A stretch of 64,000 nt of DNA from Hypericum androsaemum (lineage: Eukaryota; Streptophyta; Magnoliopsida; Malpighiales; Hypericaceae): contig OZ023182.1 in NCBI GenBank assembly GCA_963995505.1, positions 16,157,619 through 16,221,618 on the forward strand. The letters run 5' to 3'. Positions 22,865 to 33,759 of the stretch are shown one piece after another (the first letter of the stretch is position 1; each line of letters begins with the position of its first letter). The position numbers and the translations under genes are program-made. A model generated the notes under the pieces. It was not told the origin of the DNA. It saw only the letters and a list, made by a program, of their open reading frames with translations, and made no database searches.

Positions 22865-24044
22865 AATCGGTGAAAGAATATAAGATGGTAGAATGGAGAA
22901 GATTTTTTCCGATGAAATTATGATATTCAAAAATTGTCGATTCTATTTTAAGAATTTTTTTTTACCCGAGGCTTAAACCAAAACCTAAATTCACATATCA
23001 TACCGATTCTTATTGAGATAAGCATTTTATTGGAAAAGTTGTACAATTATCAGAATGGTTCAAGAGTTCCCTCCTATTAAGTACCAACTATTTAGGGACC
23101 CTCTTCCTAATTCAGAGAGGGGAGAAGGAAGAAGAAAAAGAAGCAAAGAGGGGAGAGAAAAGGGAGTTTAAAAAATTTATATACACATAAGGGATTGAAA
23201 TAAGATATTTTTACTGGGCTAATTCACATTGCAATTGGCAACCGGAATAAAAATTCGATGTAGCGTGTCACGTCAGCCACTAAAATAACGTCATTTTTAG
23301 GATCTGAGTAGATTTTGGCTCGGGAAAGGTCCTGAGCCTCTATGTGGACCACAGGATCATAGCGCAAACAATTGAAACCAGAAGGACCAAAATTTAACGT
23401 TTCCCAACTATTTATATGAAGTTATTCCAACCTTGGGCCGAGCTCTACTCACCAAGCCCATAACCATGTGCTGTTTTTTTTACATACTTCATATTTTATT
23501 TCTTATATATATATACACACACACATGATAGATTAACTATTGTAGATTCTCAATGAATTTTATTAGTGAAAGTAATAGTTTCTCAAAATGGCTATATTTT
23601 ATTTCGTACTTTAAAAAAATTAATTAATAGAAACTAGAATTCTTAACTAACATATTCTTAATTAGAGTAGAAATAATATTTCTAGCTAGTCTAGACATGA
23701 TAAGGCTCCACTATTTGTTAAAACAATAGTATATTATTTTGATTCTCATAGACTTCCTACTCTAAAGCGTTGAAAGTCTAAATCATATAGTAGTTTTCTT
23801 ATGAGACTAATAAATCATATTTAATGGTTGATTAAGAATAATTTATTTTACAAAAGAAACATATTCAGCTTGGGCCGATAATGAACTCTTAAAAACATCA
23901 GCCCACACAAAGGTGGATCAAACAGCGTCGTATTGGGTTAAACTGAACAGCGAACGGACGAAAGGTATAAAAAAAGGATGCCCTAACACTCGGTCTTCGT
24001 CTTCAAGACAAATAACACTAAACCCTAAACCTCCCACCGTTGCT
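22865..24044. repeat. duplicated spacer, copy 2, with uninterrupted insertion site
   Basis: Continues the spacer interrupted at 13741 and matches copy 1 at about 3335-3935 plus 11920-12090. At about 23465-23530 it reads through the place where copy 1 has the virus and copy 3 the Mutator element, with only a short TA/CA repeat (CTTATATATATATACACACA). No gene is present before the F-box start at 24045. Confidence 0.8.
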
Positions 24045-24933
24045 ATGCTGCCTCTGGACATGATCACTGAAATCCTGTGCCGGCTGCCGCCCAAGTCCAT
24101 CTTACGGTTCAAGTGCGTGTCCAAATCGTTCTGCTCCGAAATCGATGACCCGGAATTCGCCAAGCTGCATTATCGCTGCTCCCTCAAAAGCGGCTCCCGC
24201 CAAGTCCTAATCTTAGATAGCCAAGGTTACTTTCGAATGTTTGACAATCTCTTCACGATCTCAGCTAATCCGGCACGCGTGAAACATCTAACCATCCCAG
24301 TTGTCGCCACTAGGCAATCCCCGATCTTGTTTTCCGTTCCTTTTTAGGGTTACAAAACTGCGTTATTCTTGTTTTCTGGTTCCTGCCGAGGACTAATCGC
24401 TCTCTTTGGGGGTGACTATGTTACCATATGGAATCCGTACACGCGTAAGCATTGGACCCCACCTCTCTCCCGACATTTTCTATACGGAGGAAGCACCCTT
24501 CACTCTTCTCGGGTTTGGGTATGATTCTCTATCCGACGATTACAAGCCGGTAAGAATTGATCGAGTCAGCTGGGGTTTACAGCTTCAAGTCTAGTTCCTG
24601 GAGGCAGATAAGTGATTGGCCTAACCCGTTAACACTTCTGCAAGGGGGCCGACGTGGCTATTTTGCCCACGATTCGCTTCACTTTGTGGCCGCTGGGTCT
24701 GGTATTCTGGCTTTCAATTTACATACGGAGAAATTCCTGAATCTTGTGGAGCTGCCGATTTACGGAAATCAAATGCATGCCAAACTGGCGGATGTTACGG
24801 TCCTCGGAGGTCAACTCTGACCAAATTATTTCGGTTTGCTCAACTTGGTGGAAGATTTCAGTTAAGCTGTTGCATTGTTCGGAGGGTGGGAATAAGATTC
24901 TGTTGCATTACAATGGTAGCAAGTGCAGGTTTT

Positions 24934-26926
24934 TTTTTTGATAAGTTAATTTTATCGAGTAAAATTTACAACCTAACAAGTGTAAATGAGATTACACTTG
25001 AAATACGAAACTAATTACAAAGTATCTCCAGTCGCCCTCAATATCTACTGGATTGCAAATATAAAATAACATCTTGATTGTTTATATCTTGCGAGATGTT
25101 TGCCCAAATCAGCCACTCTTGGACATGAAAGTGAATAGAATGCATGAGAAGCTCTCGTTGACATTCAACTTCCTCAAAAATAGTACGGTTACGATGAAGC
25201 CAAATTCTCCACATAACCGCACCAAATATCACAAACCAAACTTTTTCGAGCATACCGCCACTGACGAGACCCATCCACTGAGATAAGCAGCTCTCGACTA
25301 TTTCTCTGCCACACCATCGCACCCCAACCAAGTTGACATAGAAATTCCAAATCGGCCAAGTGAAATCATAATTAAAAAATAAGTGTGCTTCTGTTTCATC
25401 CAAATTTCCACAAAATAGACATAGGCAATCCCGAGACCGGATTGAGTGGGGACTAAAAAAAAATTGTCCACATGTGGGGACTACATTTTGGGCCGTCAGA
25501 TTTGATTATCTTTAAATCTGATGGTCAATAACCTATCAGGTGTTATTGGTTTGCATGTGAAGTAATATTAGTTTGGAAGACGCTGATTTACATATGAAGT
25601 GATATTGGTTTGCATGTGAAGTGATATTGGTTTAGTAGTGATATTGGTTTGAGTTAGTCTCCATAGTTGGGGACTACCCCAGTCCCTACCAAATCTACCC
25701 CCAGGCAATCCCATGGATCTAGTCTACGCATTCTGATCAGATTACATCGAGTAGGGAGCCTATTTTGAATCAAGAGCCAAAGAAAATATTGTACCTTGTA
25801 AGGAATTGAATTGTTCTAGACCGACTCAAGTGTAGGCGTTGGAGTCACACCCTGGTAAAATCTATGTCGCATCTCTTTTGTGGCATAGCAACCTCCCACA
25901 CTTGATCCCCATGTAATGTTATCCTTTCTTTCATTGAACACTACTGAATGTAGCATCTCAAGCAATAATTTACACTCATATTCCTCCTAAGCTAGGAGAG
26001 TCCTTCTCCAGGTCAAGTTTCGGGTACAATTTTGACCATCCCAAACACAACAGTCCCTCACTTTGGACGATTTCTTAAGTGAGATAGAAAATAATCTTTA
26101 GAAAGTCACATTTAAAGGTGTATTAACCAGCCATGAATCCGTCCAGAAGAAAAAGCATGTTCCATCATCAATGCAAAGCTTACATTCTGTCATAAAATCT
26201 TTAGTTACTTTTGGATTGTCTGTTGCCATTGCCACAATGTCTGACCAAGTCCCTGTCCTTGACGTAGATACAGGATAAGCCAAGGACCTAGTTGAGGAGT
26301 ACTGGTGTGTATGCTTGTTACAGTTTTTGCCCACATTGAATTGCCATTCACCATGAAATTCCACAACCATTTCAAGAGTAGACAGTTATTCTTCAGAGTG
26401 AAACTCTCCAGCCCAATGCCCCCAAACTTCTTTGGCCTTACCACATTTTTCCATTTCACCAATGATTTCTTCTTCAAATCAGTATTTCCAGGCCATAGGA
26501 AGCGCCTGATTTTTTTCTCAATCTCTCTTAGTACCCCTTTTGGAATCTTGTATATAGATAAGAAATATATAGGCAGGACACAAAGGACAGACCTGATCAG
26601 TGTGATTCTTCCTCCTAAAGACAAGAAGTTCCATTTCCATAGCACCAATTTCTTCTTTATTGCATCAATGACAGACTTCTAATAGCACAATCTTCTCGTG
26701 TTACAACTTATCGGGAGTCCTAAGTACTTCAGTGGAAGTTTCTCCCATTTACAGCCCCATGTTTGCAAAGCAAAGTCCATATATTCTTGCTCTACATTGA
26801 CCACGTACATAGTCGTCTTAGTCTTGTTTAGCTCCAAACCTGAAGCCAATCCGAAAATAAGAACAATATGATGCAGATTGGTGATGCTCTGTTCACAATT
26901 TGCAGAGAAGAGTAGCGTATCAACCT
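24934..26926 (-). mobile_element. 5'-truncated L1 LINE in the F-box gene
   Basis: Flanked by a 20-bp target duplication (24914-24933 and 26927-26946). A poly-T run starts at 24934, so the element lies on the reverse strand with its tail on the left. Only the 3' half of ORF2 remains: RT end (SGLELNKTKTTMYVVN, about 26830), FLSLGGRITLIRSVLCVLP (about 26625), KFGGIGLESFTLKN (about 26430) and a zf-RVT-like C-terminus (DETEAHLFFNYDF, about 25400). Stops and a 271-bp insertion make it inactive. It is a different L1 lineage from the one at 13742. Confidence 0.9.
25433..25703. mobile_element. small Mutator-like element in the L1
   Basis: A 9-bp direct repeat GGCAATCCC flanks it (25424-25432 and 25704-25712), and removing it restores the L1 frame (GNLDETEAHLF region). 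Ends are loosely inverted: GATTGAGTGGGGACT on the left, GATTTGGTAGGGACT on the right when reversed. Inside are about four imperfect repeats of GATATTGGTTTGCATGTGAAGT. A 9-bp duplication points to a Mutator-like element. Confidence 0.7.
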
Positions 26927-27095
26927 TGGTAGCAAGTGCAGGTTTTCGTGGATCGACTTGAAGAGTGGGTTGGAGAGTGGGAGGGTTGAGGAGGACGAGA
27001 GAGGGAGCGATATCTGTTTTATCCGAGACGCAACCGTGTTGGTTTCAAGTATGGCTTCCCTCGACACTTACTTCCAGGAGGAGGTGTATAGCTAA

Positions 27096-27440
27096 TGCAA
27101 AATGAGGGCATATTTATTCACTGATTCATTCGAGGTTAGAATTTCCTTTCTAATTCGTTGTATTTTCTGTCTGCATGCAAAACAATTTCTTAATTCATTT
27201 GAGGTTAGAATTTTCTTTCAAACTCGTTATATTGTTTGTCTTCATGCAAAACAATTGCTTATCAACCTATATACCCGTTTCAGGCGCATGATGCAATTCT
27301 TTTGGCATTGCATATGATTGCTAAAGGCTATGCAGGCATAAACCTACTTTTAAAAATTACATTCTCATTTTTAGAAAATGGTTAGTTTTACTATTAATGA
27401 ACTTGGATTCATTTAAGATATGTCGAGAAAAATGTTATAA
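27096..27440 (+). other. F-box 3' flank with internal duplication
   Basis: Non-coding. GAGGTTAGAATTT.CTTTC followed by TCGTT.TATT occurs twice (about 27131 and 27203). The same flank follows the reverse-strand F-box copy at 31268 (about 31090-31267), so it belongs to the duplicated unit. Confidence 0.6.
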
Positions 27441-27634
27441 TACTAATTGGCATTGCCTAGAGCGCTAGCCGTAAAAAGAAGACCAAATCTATGGGGTTCA
27501 AATTCAGTGGGGACATGGGTAATCCCCACTGACAGGGATAGGGGTAATATTGGAAATACAATAATTAAAATAATTAAAAAATATATCAGCAAAATAATAC
27601 AAATTATGGAAATACAAGTATGGGAATATTGATT

Positions 27635-27955
27635 TCCATTTTCTCGGATATTGGTTTTCATCTTCTATGCTATTGGTTTCATTCTACTATGATATTGGTT
27701 TCCATCTTCTATGTTATTGGTTTCATTCTACTATGATATTGGTTTCCATCTTCTCGGATATTGGTTTCATTCTTCTATGATATTGGTTTCATTCCACCGT
27801 GATATTGATTTTCATCTTCTCCAATATTGGTATCCCATTATAAGTAAAAATGTATACCATTTGAATATATTGGTTTTATTTTTTTCGAATATTTGTATCA
27901 TCGTTCTAGGATATTGGTATCGTTCTACTTTAATATTGGTGTCATTCATCTAGGA
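27635..27955. repeat. GATATTGGTTTCATTCTTCTAT minisatellite
   Basis: About a dozen imperfect copies of a 20-24-bp unit. A nearby GGGGAC...TAATCCCCACTGACAGGGA motif (about 27510) resembles the ends of the element at 25433, so this may be the inside of a related, broken element. Confidence 0.65.
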
Positions 27956-28287
27956 ACAACAATAGCAGCAAAAATCCCGAAATAAATATCCATCAAACAA
28001 TATTCAAATCCAACAACCAATTATATCCCTAAAATAAAAATCATGAGTTCATAAATGACTCGTGATAAGGTAAAAGTGAAGAAACAAAGGTAAGGTCAGA
28101 AGCTCAACACTGGCACGTATAAATTATAATAAAACAGAGAGAGTGGCCGACGCAACCCAAACACAAACTCCCGCGCTTCCCTTGTCATTTTCTCCTTCCT
28201 CCTTCTTCCCCACTCGATACTTAACTGCTCTAACAAATTCCCGTCCTTAATTAGAATCGAGCCAAACCGCTTCTACCAGCGACCACG

Positions 28288-28512
28288 ATGATCGTACGGA
28301 TAGAGCTGGTAGTAGCGGTTATGGTGTTGGTTTGGAGCGGTTCGTTGTGCGAGGGGCTGGGGACGTTCGGGTTCGACATCCACCACCGGTACTCCGACCC
28401 AGTGACGGGTGTTCTGACGGCGGAAGGCCTTGCGGAGAAGGGAACTCTCCCCTACTACGCCGCTATGGCCCACCGCGATCGCGTCTTCCGCCACCACCGC
28501 CGCGGCCTTCTC
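28288..28512 (+). pseudogene. aspartyl protease family N-terminal fragment
   Basis: Starts with a hydrophobic signal peptide (MIVRIELVVAVMVLVWSGSL, cleavage likely near CEG), then FGFDIHHRYSDPV and KGTLPYYAAMAHRDRV.R. This is the conserved N-terminus of plant A1-family aspartyl proteases of the aspartyl protease family protein 1 type. It stops at about codon 75, where the sequence changes abruptly to unrelated AT-rich DNA. No catalytic DTG motif or later exon follows. It is a severed first exon with some upstream sequence, copied into the cluster or left by a deletion. Confidence 0.7.
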
Positions 28513-28848
28513 TCTTCGTCTATTTGTATTTCGAAAGCTTTTTTTATTTAGTTTATTTAGCAAGAATGTGAAATGATAGGAAGAAAGTGAATTGAATAGA
28601 TATTTTTAGTTTTTTATTCATCATTTGCATTGATGAAGTCAATTGGATAGTTATATGAGTGAAAGAAAACCGCTTCAAAATTTGCAGTAATAAAAATGAG
28701 ACTTATTTCCTATGTACAAGAGTCAAGTAGAAATAAGAAGACAAAAGAGAAAATAGTTTTCCCCAAGAGTGGTTGATTCATCATCCTGCCTTGAAAGCGG
28801 GTCAAAAAGATCCATTGATCTGCCTCCGGTCCAGATTCAGCTCTAAAA

Positions 28849-30468
28849 ATGGCGGAGGAGGAGGACACCTGCAAGCCAGAAGTCGTGCCTTCCGTGGGGC
28901 AAGTTTTCAGCCTTTCAGGACCTACGCATCTAACTGCCATTGACTGGTAATGTTTTGAATTAAGTTTGGTTAAAATCTTCGTACCCAACATGAAACTTTT
29001 TTTTAGTTTAAATTTTGATATTCAAAGTCGATCACTGTCCAGTCCAATTTAGAGGTGGCTCTCCCAATGATATTTTTCACGGGTTGAACCCAAGATTCTC
29101 TTTAAGTAAATCTAAGATCCTGACCACTTATATCAACACTTATTGGTATCTACGCAGAAATTTTAAGACAACGGATATGTGAATTTTTTACGCTTATAAA
29201 TAAACTCATCACTTTTGAAACTAACAATATCATAAACAGACAAGTTATTCAATTCGCGGACATGAAAGGGTACGGAGCCTCCCCTAGTTACCAACTTGTA
29301 CAGATTTGAAAGTTGCAGTAGTAACCATTGAACCCATCAGGACATAGCGAAATCAGGATTAGTGAGGCATGCTCCTAATTCTCTCTTGCAATTTTCTTGG
29401 TGAGTATGAGAAAGATCAGTTGATCTCTGTATGAGTCCTGCTGTTTTTTTACAAGTATGTTCTATTTACCAAGAAAAAGTACCCGTCATAATAGACTCTC
29501 TGTTACACTCATTAGTGCTCGTATGACCGTGCTGTTTGGTGGTAATGTGTACTAGTATCTATTGCATGAGAAATTTCCACCAAAGAAAATCAGTAGCAGC
29601 AAGCTTGGTTCAGGGGGTATACATTATAGAACGTGACAGGCAGCAAAAGCGCCAGGGCCTCAAAGCTCAAGCCCCTCCGTGGTGGGATGCGATGCATTTT
29701 CGACTAGTCCGTGTCCTCGAAGACAAGGTCGACAACTCCATCTTCGGCGCTGTATACCAACTCAAAACCTTCGCATTCAACTACTGCTACTCGATGCGAG
29801 ACGCTCCGAGCTACGTCATTGCCTTCCGTGGCACGATCCAGAAGCCCAATTCGTTTATGCGCGATCTGAAGCTCGACCTCCTCTGCCTCTGCAATAGGCT
29901 GCACAGCACCACCCGGTTCGCTATCACAGTAGAAGCAGTTCAGGGGCTGGTTGCTGCTGCAGGGCATCAGAACATCTGGCTGTCCGGACACTCACTGGGA
30001 TACCCTGTCAAGCCGTACCTGTTCAACACTCCATTTCCATCCGCCCCGCTGGAGAAGATCAGCAACGAGAAGCTGAAGTGCGGGATCTTCATCACAGGCA
30101 GCGTGATCAAATCCGGGATAGCCATAGTTCTCAAGGACAACAACCAAAGGGAAGCTCAGGAAGATGCACTTGCCTCGACTACGAGCTGGCTTCCGCACCT
30201 GTTCGTTTATCCGGATGATCCAATCTGTTCAGAATACATGGGGTACTTCAAGCACCGGTTGAAGATGGGGAGACTGGCCGGACATAACTCGATGGCCCAT
30301 CTTATATCAGGAGCAGCAGCTGGGAGGGAGACAGAGCCATTCCACTTGGTTCCTTCTGCAATTCTGAGTATTAACCTAAGCCAATCTCCTGACGTTAAGA
30401 GAGCTCATGGCATTCACCAATGGTGGGATCCCAGCTTGAAGCTTGAGAGTTTGTCACACAGGCTTTGA
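28849..30468 (+). pseudogene. At4g10955-like class 3 lipase, copy B
   Basis: Exon 1 (28849-28946, MAEEEDTCKPEVVPSVGQ...) ends at a GT donor exactly as in copy C. The acceptor expected at 29566-29567 reads AT instead of AG (TTGCAT), so normal splicing is lost; the next AG, 3 nt downstream, would create a TGA at the junction. Exon 2 (29568-30468) is otherwise open. It lacks 45 nt just after GHSLG, removing SAIALLAGKSLARTG, the helix behind the nucleophile. That deletion has GGAT at both borders. The open frame could still be transcribed, but an active enzyme is unlikely. Confidence 0.85.
29441..29518. repeat. short dispersed repeat in the lipase intron
   Basis: A segment (TCTATTTACCAAGAAAAAGTACCCGTCA... 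to GTTACACTCATTAGTGCTCG) that recurs at 37573-37650 and, reversed, at about 1741-1806 in the equivalent lipase copies, and independently near 36510-36600 and 46921-47030. It looks like a SINE or an L1 tail; the family is not identified. Confidence 0.5.
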
Positions 30469-31267
30469 TTGATGATAATTCGACCCTGAGTAGTTTTTTT
30501 TAAAGAGTTAATGGGGTTCTTCATGCGTAAAAATCACCCATGGTCACACGTAGTTTTACTATTTTTTCCGTAGTCACTAACCTGTTTTTTTCCCTTAATG
30601 ATCACCGAACTATACTAAACTACGCGGATATAGTCACTACAATACCTTTTTTTCCGGAAATTTTTCCAGATGCGCAAAAAAAAAAACAATGGGCCCACAT
30701 GCAATCTTCCCAAAAATCTTTCATGCCATTTAAAAAAAAGGACAAAACTCATGAAAAAAATTTAATAAATCAAAGTCTCTTAATCAACTCCTATCGATTA
30801 CAATTAGCTAGTTTCCACATATGAAATACACATGTTTGGGGTTAGTACGTGGCATATGCTATGATATCTCGCCTTAAAAGAATTGACCAAATCCCAATAC
30901 CCAAAATTGTGTGTTTCAAGGACAACTTGTTTCTTGAGTAGATCAATGCCGATATAGCATAAAATTCAATCCAGCAATATATGAACTATCAGATACGTAG
31001 TCGGTTCTTTCTAAATAATCAAGCTGCTGCATATTTTAAAAAAAAGCATCGTAAAGATTCAAATGCTTTTCTTTATCCAACTTGATTGGTTTGTTTTCCT
31101 GTACTTGCAATTGCTTCCTGTGCATAGCCATTATCAATCATATTCAATGCCAAGGAAATTGTAACATACGTCCGAAACGGATATATAGATTGATAAGCAA
31201 TTAATTGTTTTGCATGAAAACAACCAATACAACGAATTAGAAAGAAAATTCCAACCCTCATTTTGCA
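30469..31267. other. non-coding interval between lipase B and the F-box copy
   Basis: The first ~130 bp match the flank of lipase copy A, and the last ~180 bp match the F-box 3' flank of copy 2. In between I see only AT-rich sequence and short homopolymers. Confidence 0.5.
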
Positions 31268-32326
31268 TTACCTCTTTGTATACCTCCTGGAAGTGTCGAG
31301 GGAAGCCATAGTAGCAACCAACACGGTTGCGTCTCGGAAACAACAGTTGTAGTACTTCCCTCTCTCGTCCTCATCGACCTTCCCACTCTCCAAGTCGATC
31401 CAACAAAACCCGCACTTATCAAACTTGTTGTAATAAAACAGAACCTTATTCCCACCCTTCGAATAATCCAACGGCATAACTGAAATCTTACACCAGTATA
31501 GGGAAACCGAAATCCGGAATAATTTGGTCCACGACTCTTCTTTCCCGCCGTAATCCTTTATTGCCCAGACTTCCATGTCCGAGCGTAACTTTAATACCGC
31601 ACAAATTTGACCTCCGATGACCGTAACATTCGCTAGTTTGGCGTGCGCACGACCTCCGTGACTCGGTAGCTCCACCAGATTACGGAACTGCTCCGTATGC
31701 AAATCGAAAGCCAGAATACCAGACCTAACGGTCACAAAGTGAAGCGAATTGTGGGCAAAAACGCTATGTCGGCCGCCTCGCATAAGTGCTAACGGGTTAG
31801 GCGGATCACTTATGTGCCTCCAATACCTAGACTTGAAGCTGTAAACCCCAGCAGCATAATAATTCCTTCCGACTTCATTGGTTACGGTTACGTATCGATC
31901 AATTCTTACCAGCTTGTAATCGTCGGATAGAGAATCGTACCCGAACCCGAATATAGTGATGCGTTCGGCTTCCGGATAGAAAATTTGGGAGACAGAGAAA
32001 ATGTGGGCGATTAGTCCGCGGCAGGAACCATGGAACAAGATCGGGGATTGCCATGTGAAGACGCCGACTGGGCTGGTTAGATGTTCCACGCGCGCTGGCT
32101 TAGCTGGAATAGTGAACAGATTGTTAAACAGTCGGAATCCGACGCTTTCGATATTGAAGGTTAGGACTTGGCGGGAGCTGCTTTTGAGGGAGCAGCGGTA
32201 ATGCAGCTAGGCGAATTCCGGGTCATCGATTTCGGAGCAGAACGATTTGGACACGCTCCTGAACCGGAGGTTGGACTTGGGCGGCTGCCGGTATAGGATT
32301 TCGGTGATCATGTCCGGTGGCAACAT
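31268..32326 (-). pseudogene. F-box protein (CPR30-like), single nonsense codon
   Basis: A 353-codon frame from ATG 32326 to the stop at 31268. An N-terminal F-box ([20 protein letters not shown], then [17 protein letters not shown]) is followed by a full F-box-associated-type region (ITIFGFGYDSLSDDYKLVRID, AGVYSFKSRYWRHISD, NSLHFV, LHTEQFRNLVELP, AVWAIKDYG-like). The only damage seen is TAG at 32209-32207 (codon 40), inside the F-box segment. Translation from a later ATG would lack the F-box needed to bind SKP1. Length and content otherwise match intact F-box proteins. It may be a recent pseudogene or a stop polymorphism. Confidence 0.85.
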
Positions 32327-32716
32327 AGCGGCGGTCAGAGGTTTAGGGTTAGTGATTTTTGTCTTTTGAAGATAAAGACCGGTGCTAGGGTCTCTTTTTT
32401 ATATCTTTCTTACGTTCGCTATTCAGATTAACCTAATATAAAGCAGTTTCGATCCAAGTTTGTGTGGGTTGATATTTTTAAGAGTCCATTATCGGCCCGA
32501 GCTGAATATGTTTTTTTTTATAAATTAAATTATTCTTAACCAACCCAAAAAAATATGAGTTAGCCTCATAAAAAAACTACAATATGGTTTAGACTTTCGA
32601 CGCTTTAGAGTAGGTAGTCTATGTGAATCAAAATAATATAGTATTGTTTTAACCGACTATGAAGTCTAAACTAGCTAGGAATATTATTTCCACTCTAATT
32701 AGGAATATGTTTGGTT

Positions 32717-33288
32717 AAGAATGACTTATCTGCCAATCACTTATCTGCCTCCAAGAACGAGACTTGAAGCTGTAAACCCCAGCAGCATAATTCATTCGGA
32801 CTTCATTGGTTACCTATCGATCAATTCTTACCGGCTTGTAATCGTCGCATAAGAGAATCATACCCAAACCCGAGCATAGTGACGCCTGCAGCCTCCGTAT
32901 AGAAAATGTCGGAGAGAGGTGTGATCCAATGCTTATGCGTGTACAGATTCCATATGGTAACATAGTCGCCCCCAAAGAGGGCTATTAGTCCTCGGCAGGA
33001 ACCAGAAAACAAGACCGGGGATTGCAATGGGACGATTAGATGTTCCAAGCGTGCCGGATTAGCTGGGATAGTGAAGAGATTGTCAAACGGTCGGAAATCG
33101 CCTCGGGTATTTAAGGTTAAGACTTGGCGGGAGCCGCTTTTGACGGAGCAGTGATAAGGCAGCTTGGCGAATTCCGGGTCATCGACTTCCGAGCAGAACC
33201 ATTTGGACACGTACCTGAGAGGATGGACTTGGGCGGAAGCCGGCACAGGATTTCGGCGATCATGTCCGGAGGCAGCATAGCGGCGGTG
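32717..33288 (-). pseudogene. F-box gene fragment, copy 3
   Basis: Second reverse-strand F-box copy. It begins MLPPDMIAEILCRLPPKSIL near 33278, then a 4-bp deletion at about 33215 shifts the frame. The body is open from about 33246 to 32821 (SKWFCSEVDDPEFAKLPYHC...GDYVTIWNLYTHKHW...LGFGYDSL). An extra base in TCTTATGCGACG breaks the frame again. Similarity ends at about 32717, after ISDWQ. The C-terminal half is missing. Confidence 0.85.
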
Positions 33289-33750
33289 GGAGGTTTAGGG
33301 TTTAGTGGTTTTTGTCTTGAAGATGAAGATCGGTGTTAGGGTATCCTTTTTATACCTTTCGTTCGCTGTTCAGTTTTGATCCACGTTTGTGTTGGCCGAT
33401 GTTTTTAAGAGTCCATTACCGGGCCAAGCTCAATATATTTATTTTGTAAAATAAATTATTCTTAATCAACCAAAAACTATGATTTAGCCTCATAAGAAAA
33501 CTACTATATGATTTAGACTTTCGACTAGACTATTGTAAGAAGTCTGTGAGAATCAAAATAATACTATTGTTTTAACCGATAGTGGTGCAATTATGAAGGT
33601 CTAGTCTAGCTAGGAATATTATTTCTAGTTTCTATTAATTTGTGTTTTTTAAACAAGGTACGAAATAAAAATGTAGCCATTTTGAAAAACTATTACTTTC
33701 ATTAATAAAATTAATTGAAAATCTACAATAGTCAATCTAGCATGTCAACA
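33289..33750. repeat. duplicated spacer, copy 3 (left part)
   Basis: Inverted match to the copy 2 spacer at about 23520-24040, ending next to the Mutator-like element. No gene. Confidence 0.75.
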
Positions 33751-33759
33751 TAAAAAATA

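Larger units (their letters stand above)
24045..27095 (+). pseudogene. F-box protein (CPR30-like) copy 2, split by an L1
   Basis: Starts MLPLDMITEILCRLPPKSIL, a standard F-box, followed by [19 protein letters not shown] and an F-box-associated-type region (GFGYDSLSDDYKPVRID). F-box proteins of this kind act as substrate receptors in SCF ubiquitin ligases. A ~42-bp insertion near 24330 duplicates CTTGTTTTC and adds a TAG stop, and the region near 24560 carries a deletion relative to the copy at 31268. An L1 (24934-26926) splits the C-terminal exon. The remaining codons resume at 26947 (WIDLKSG...DATVLV.SMASLD) and end at TAA 27093-27095. The gene is dead. Confidence 0.88.
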
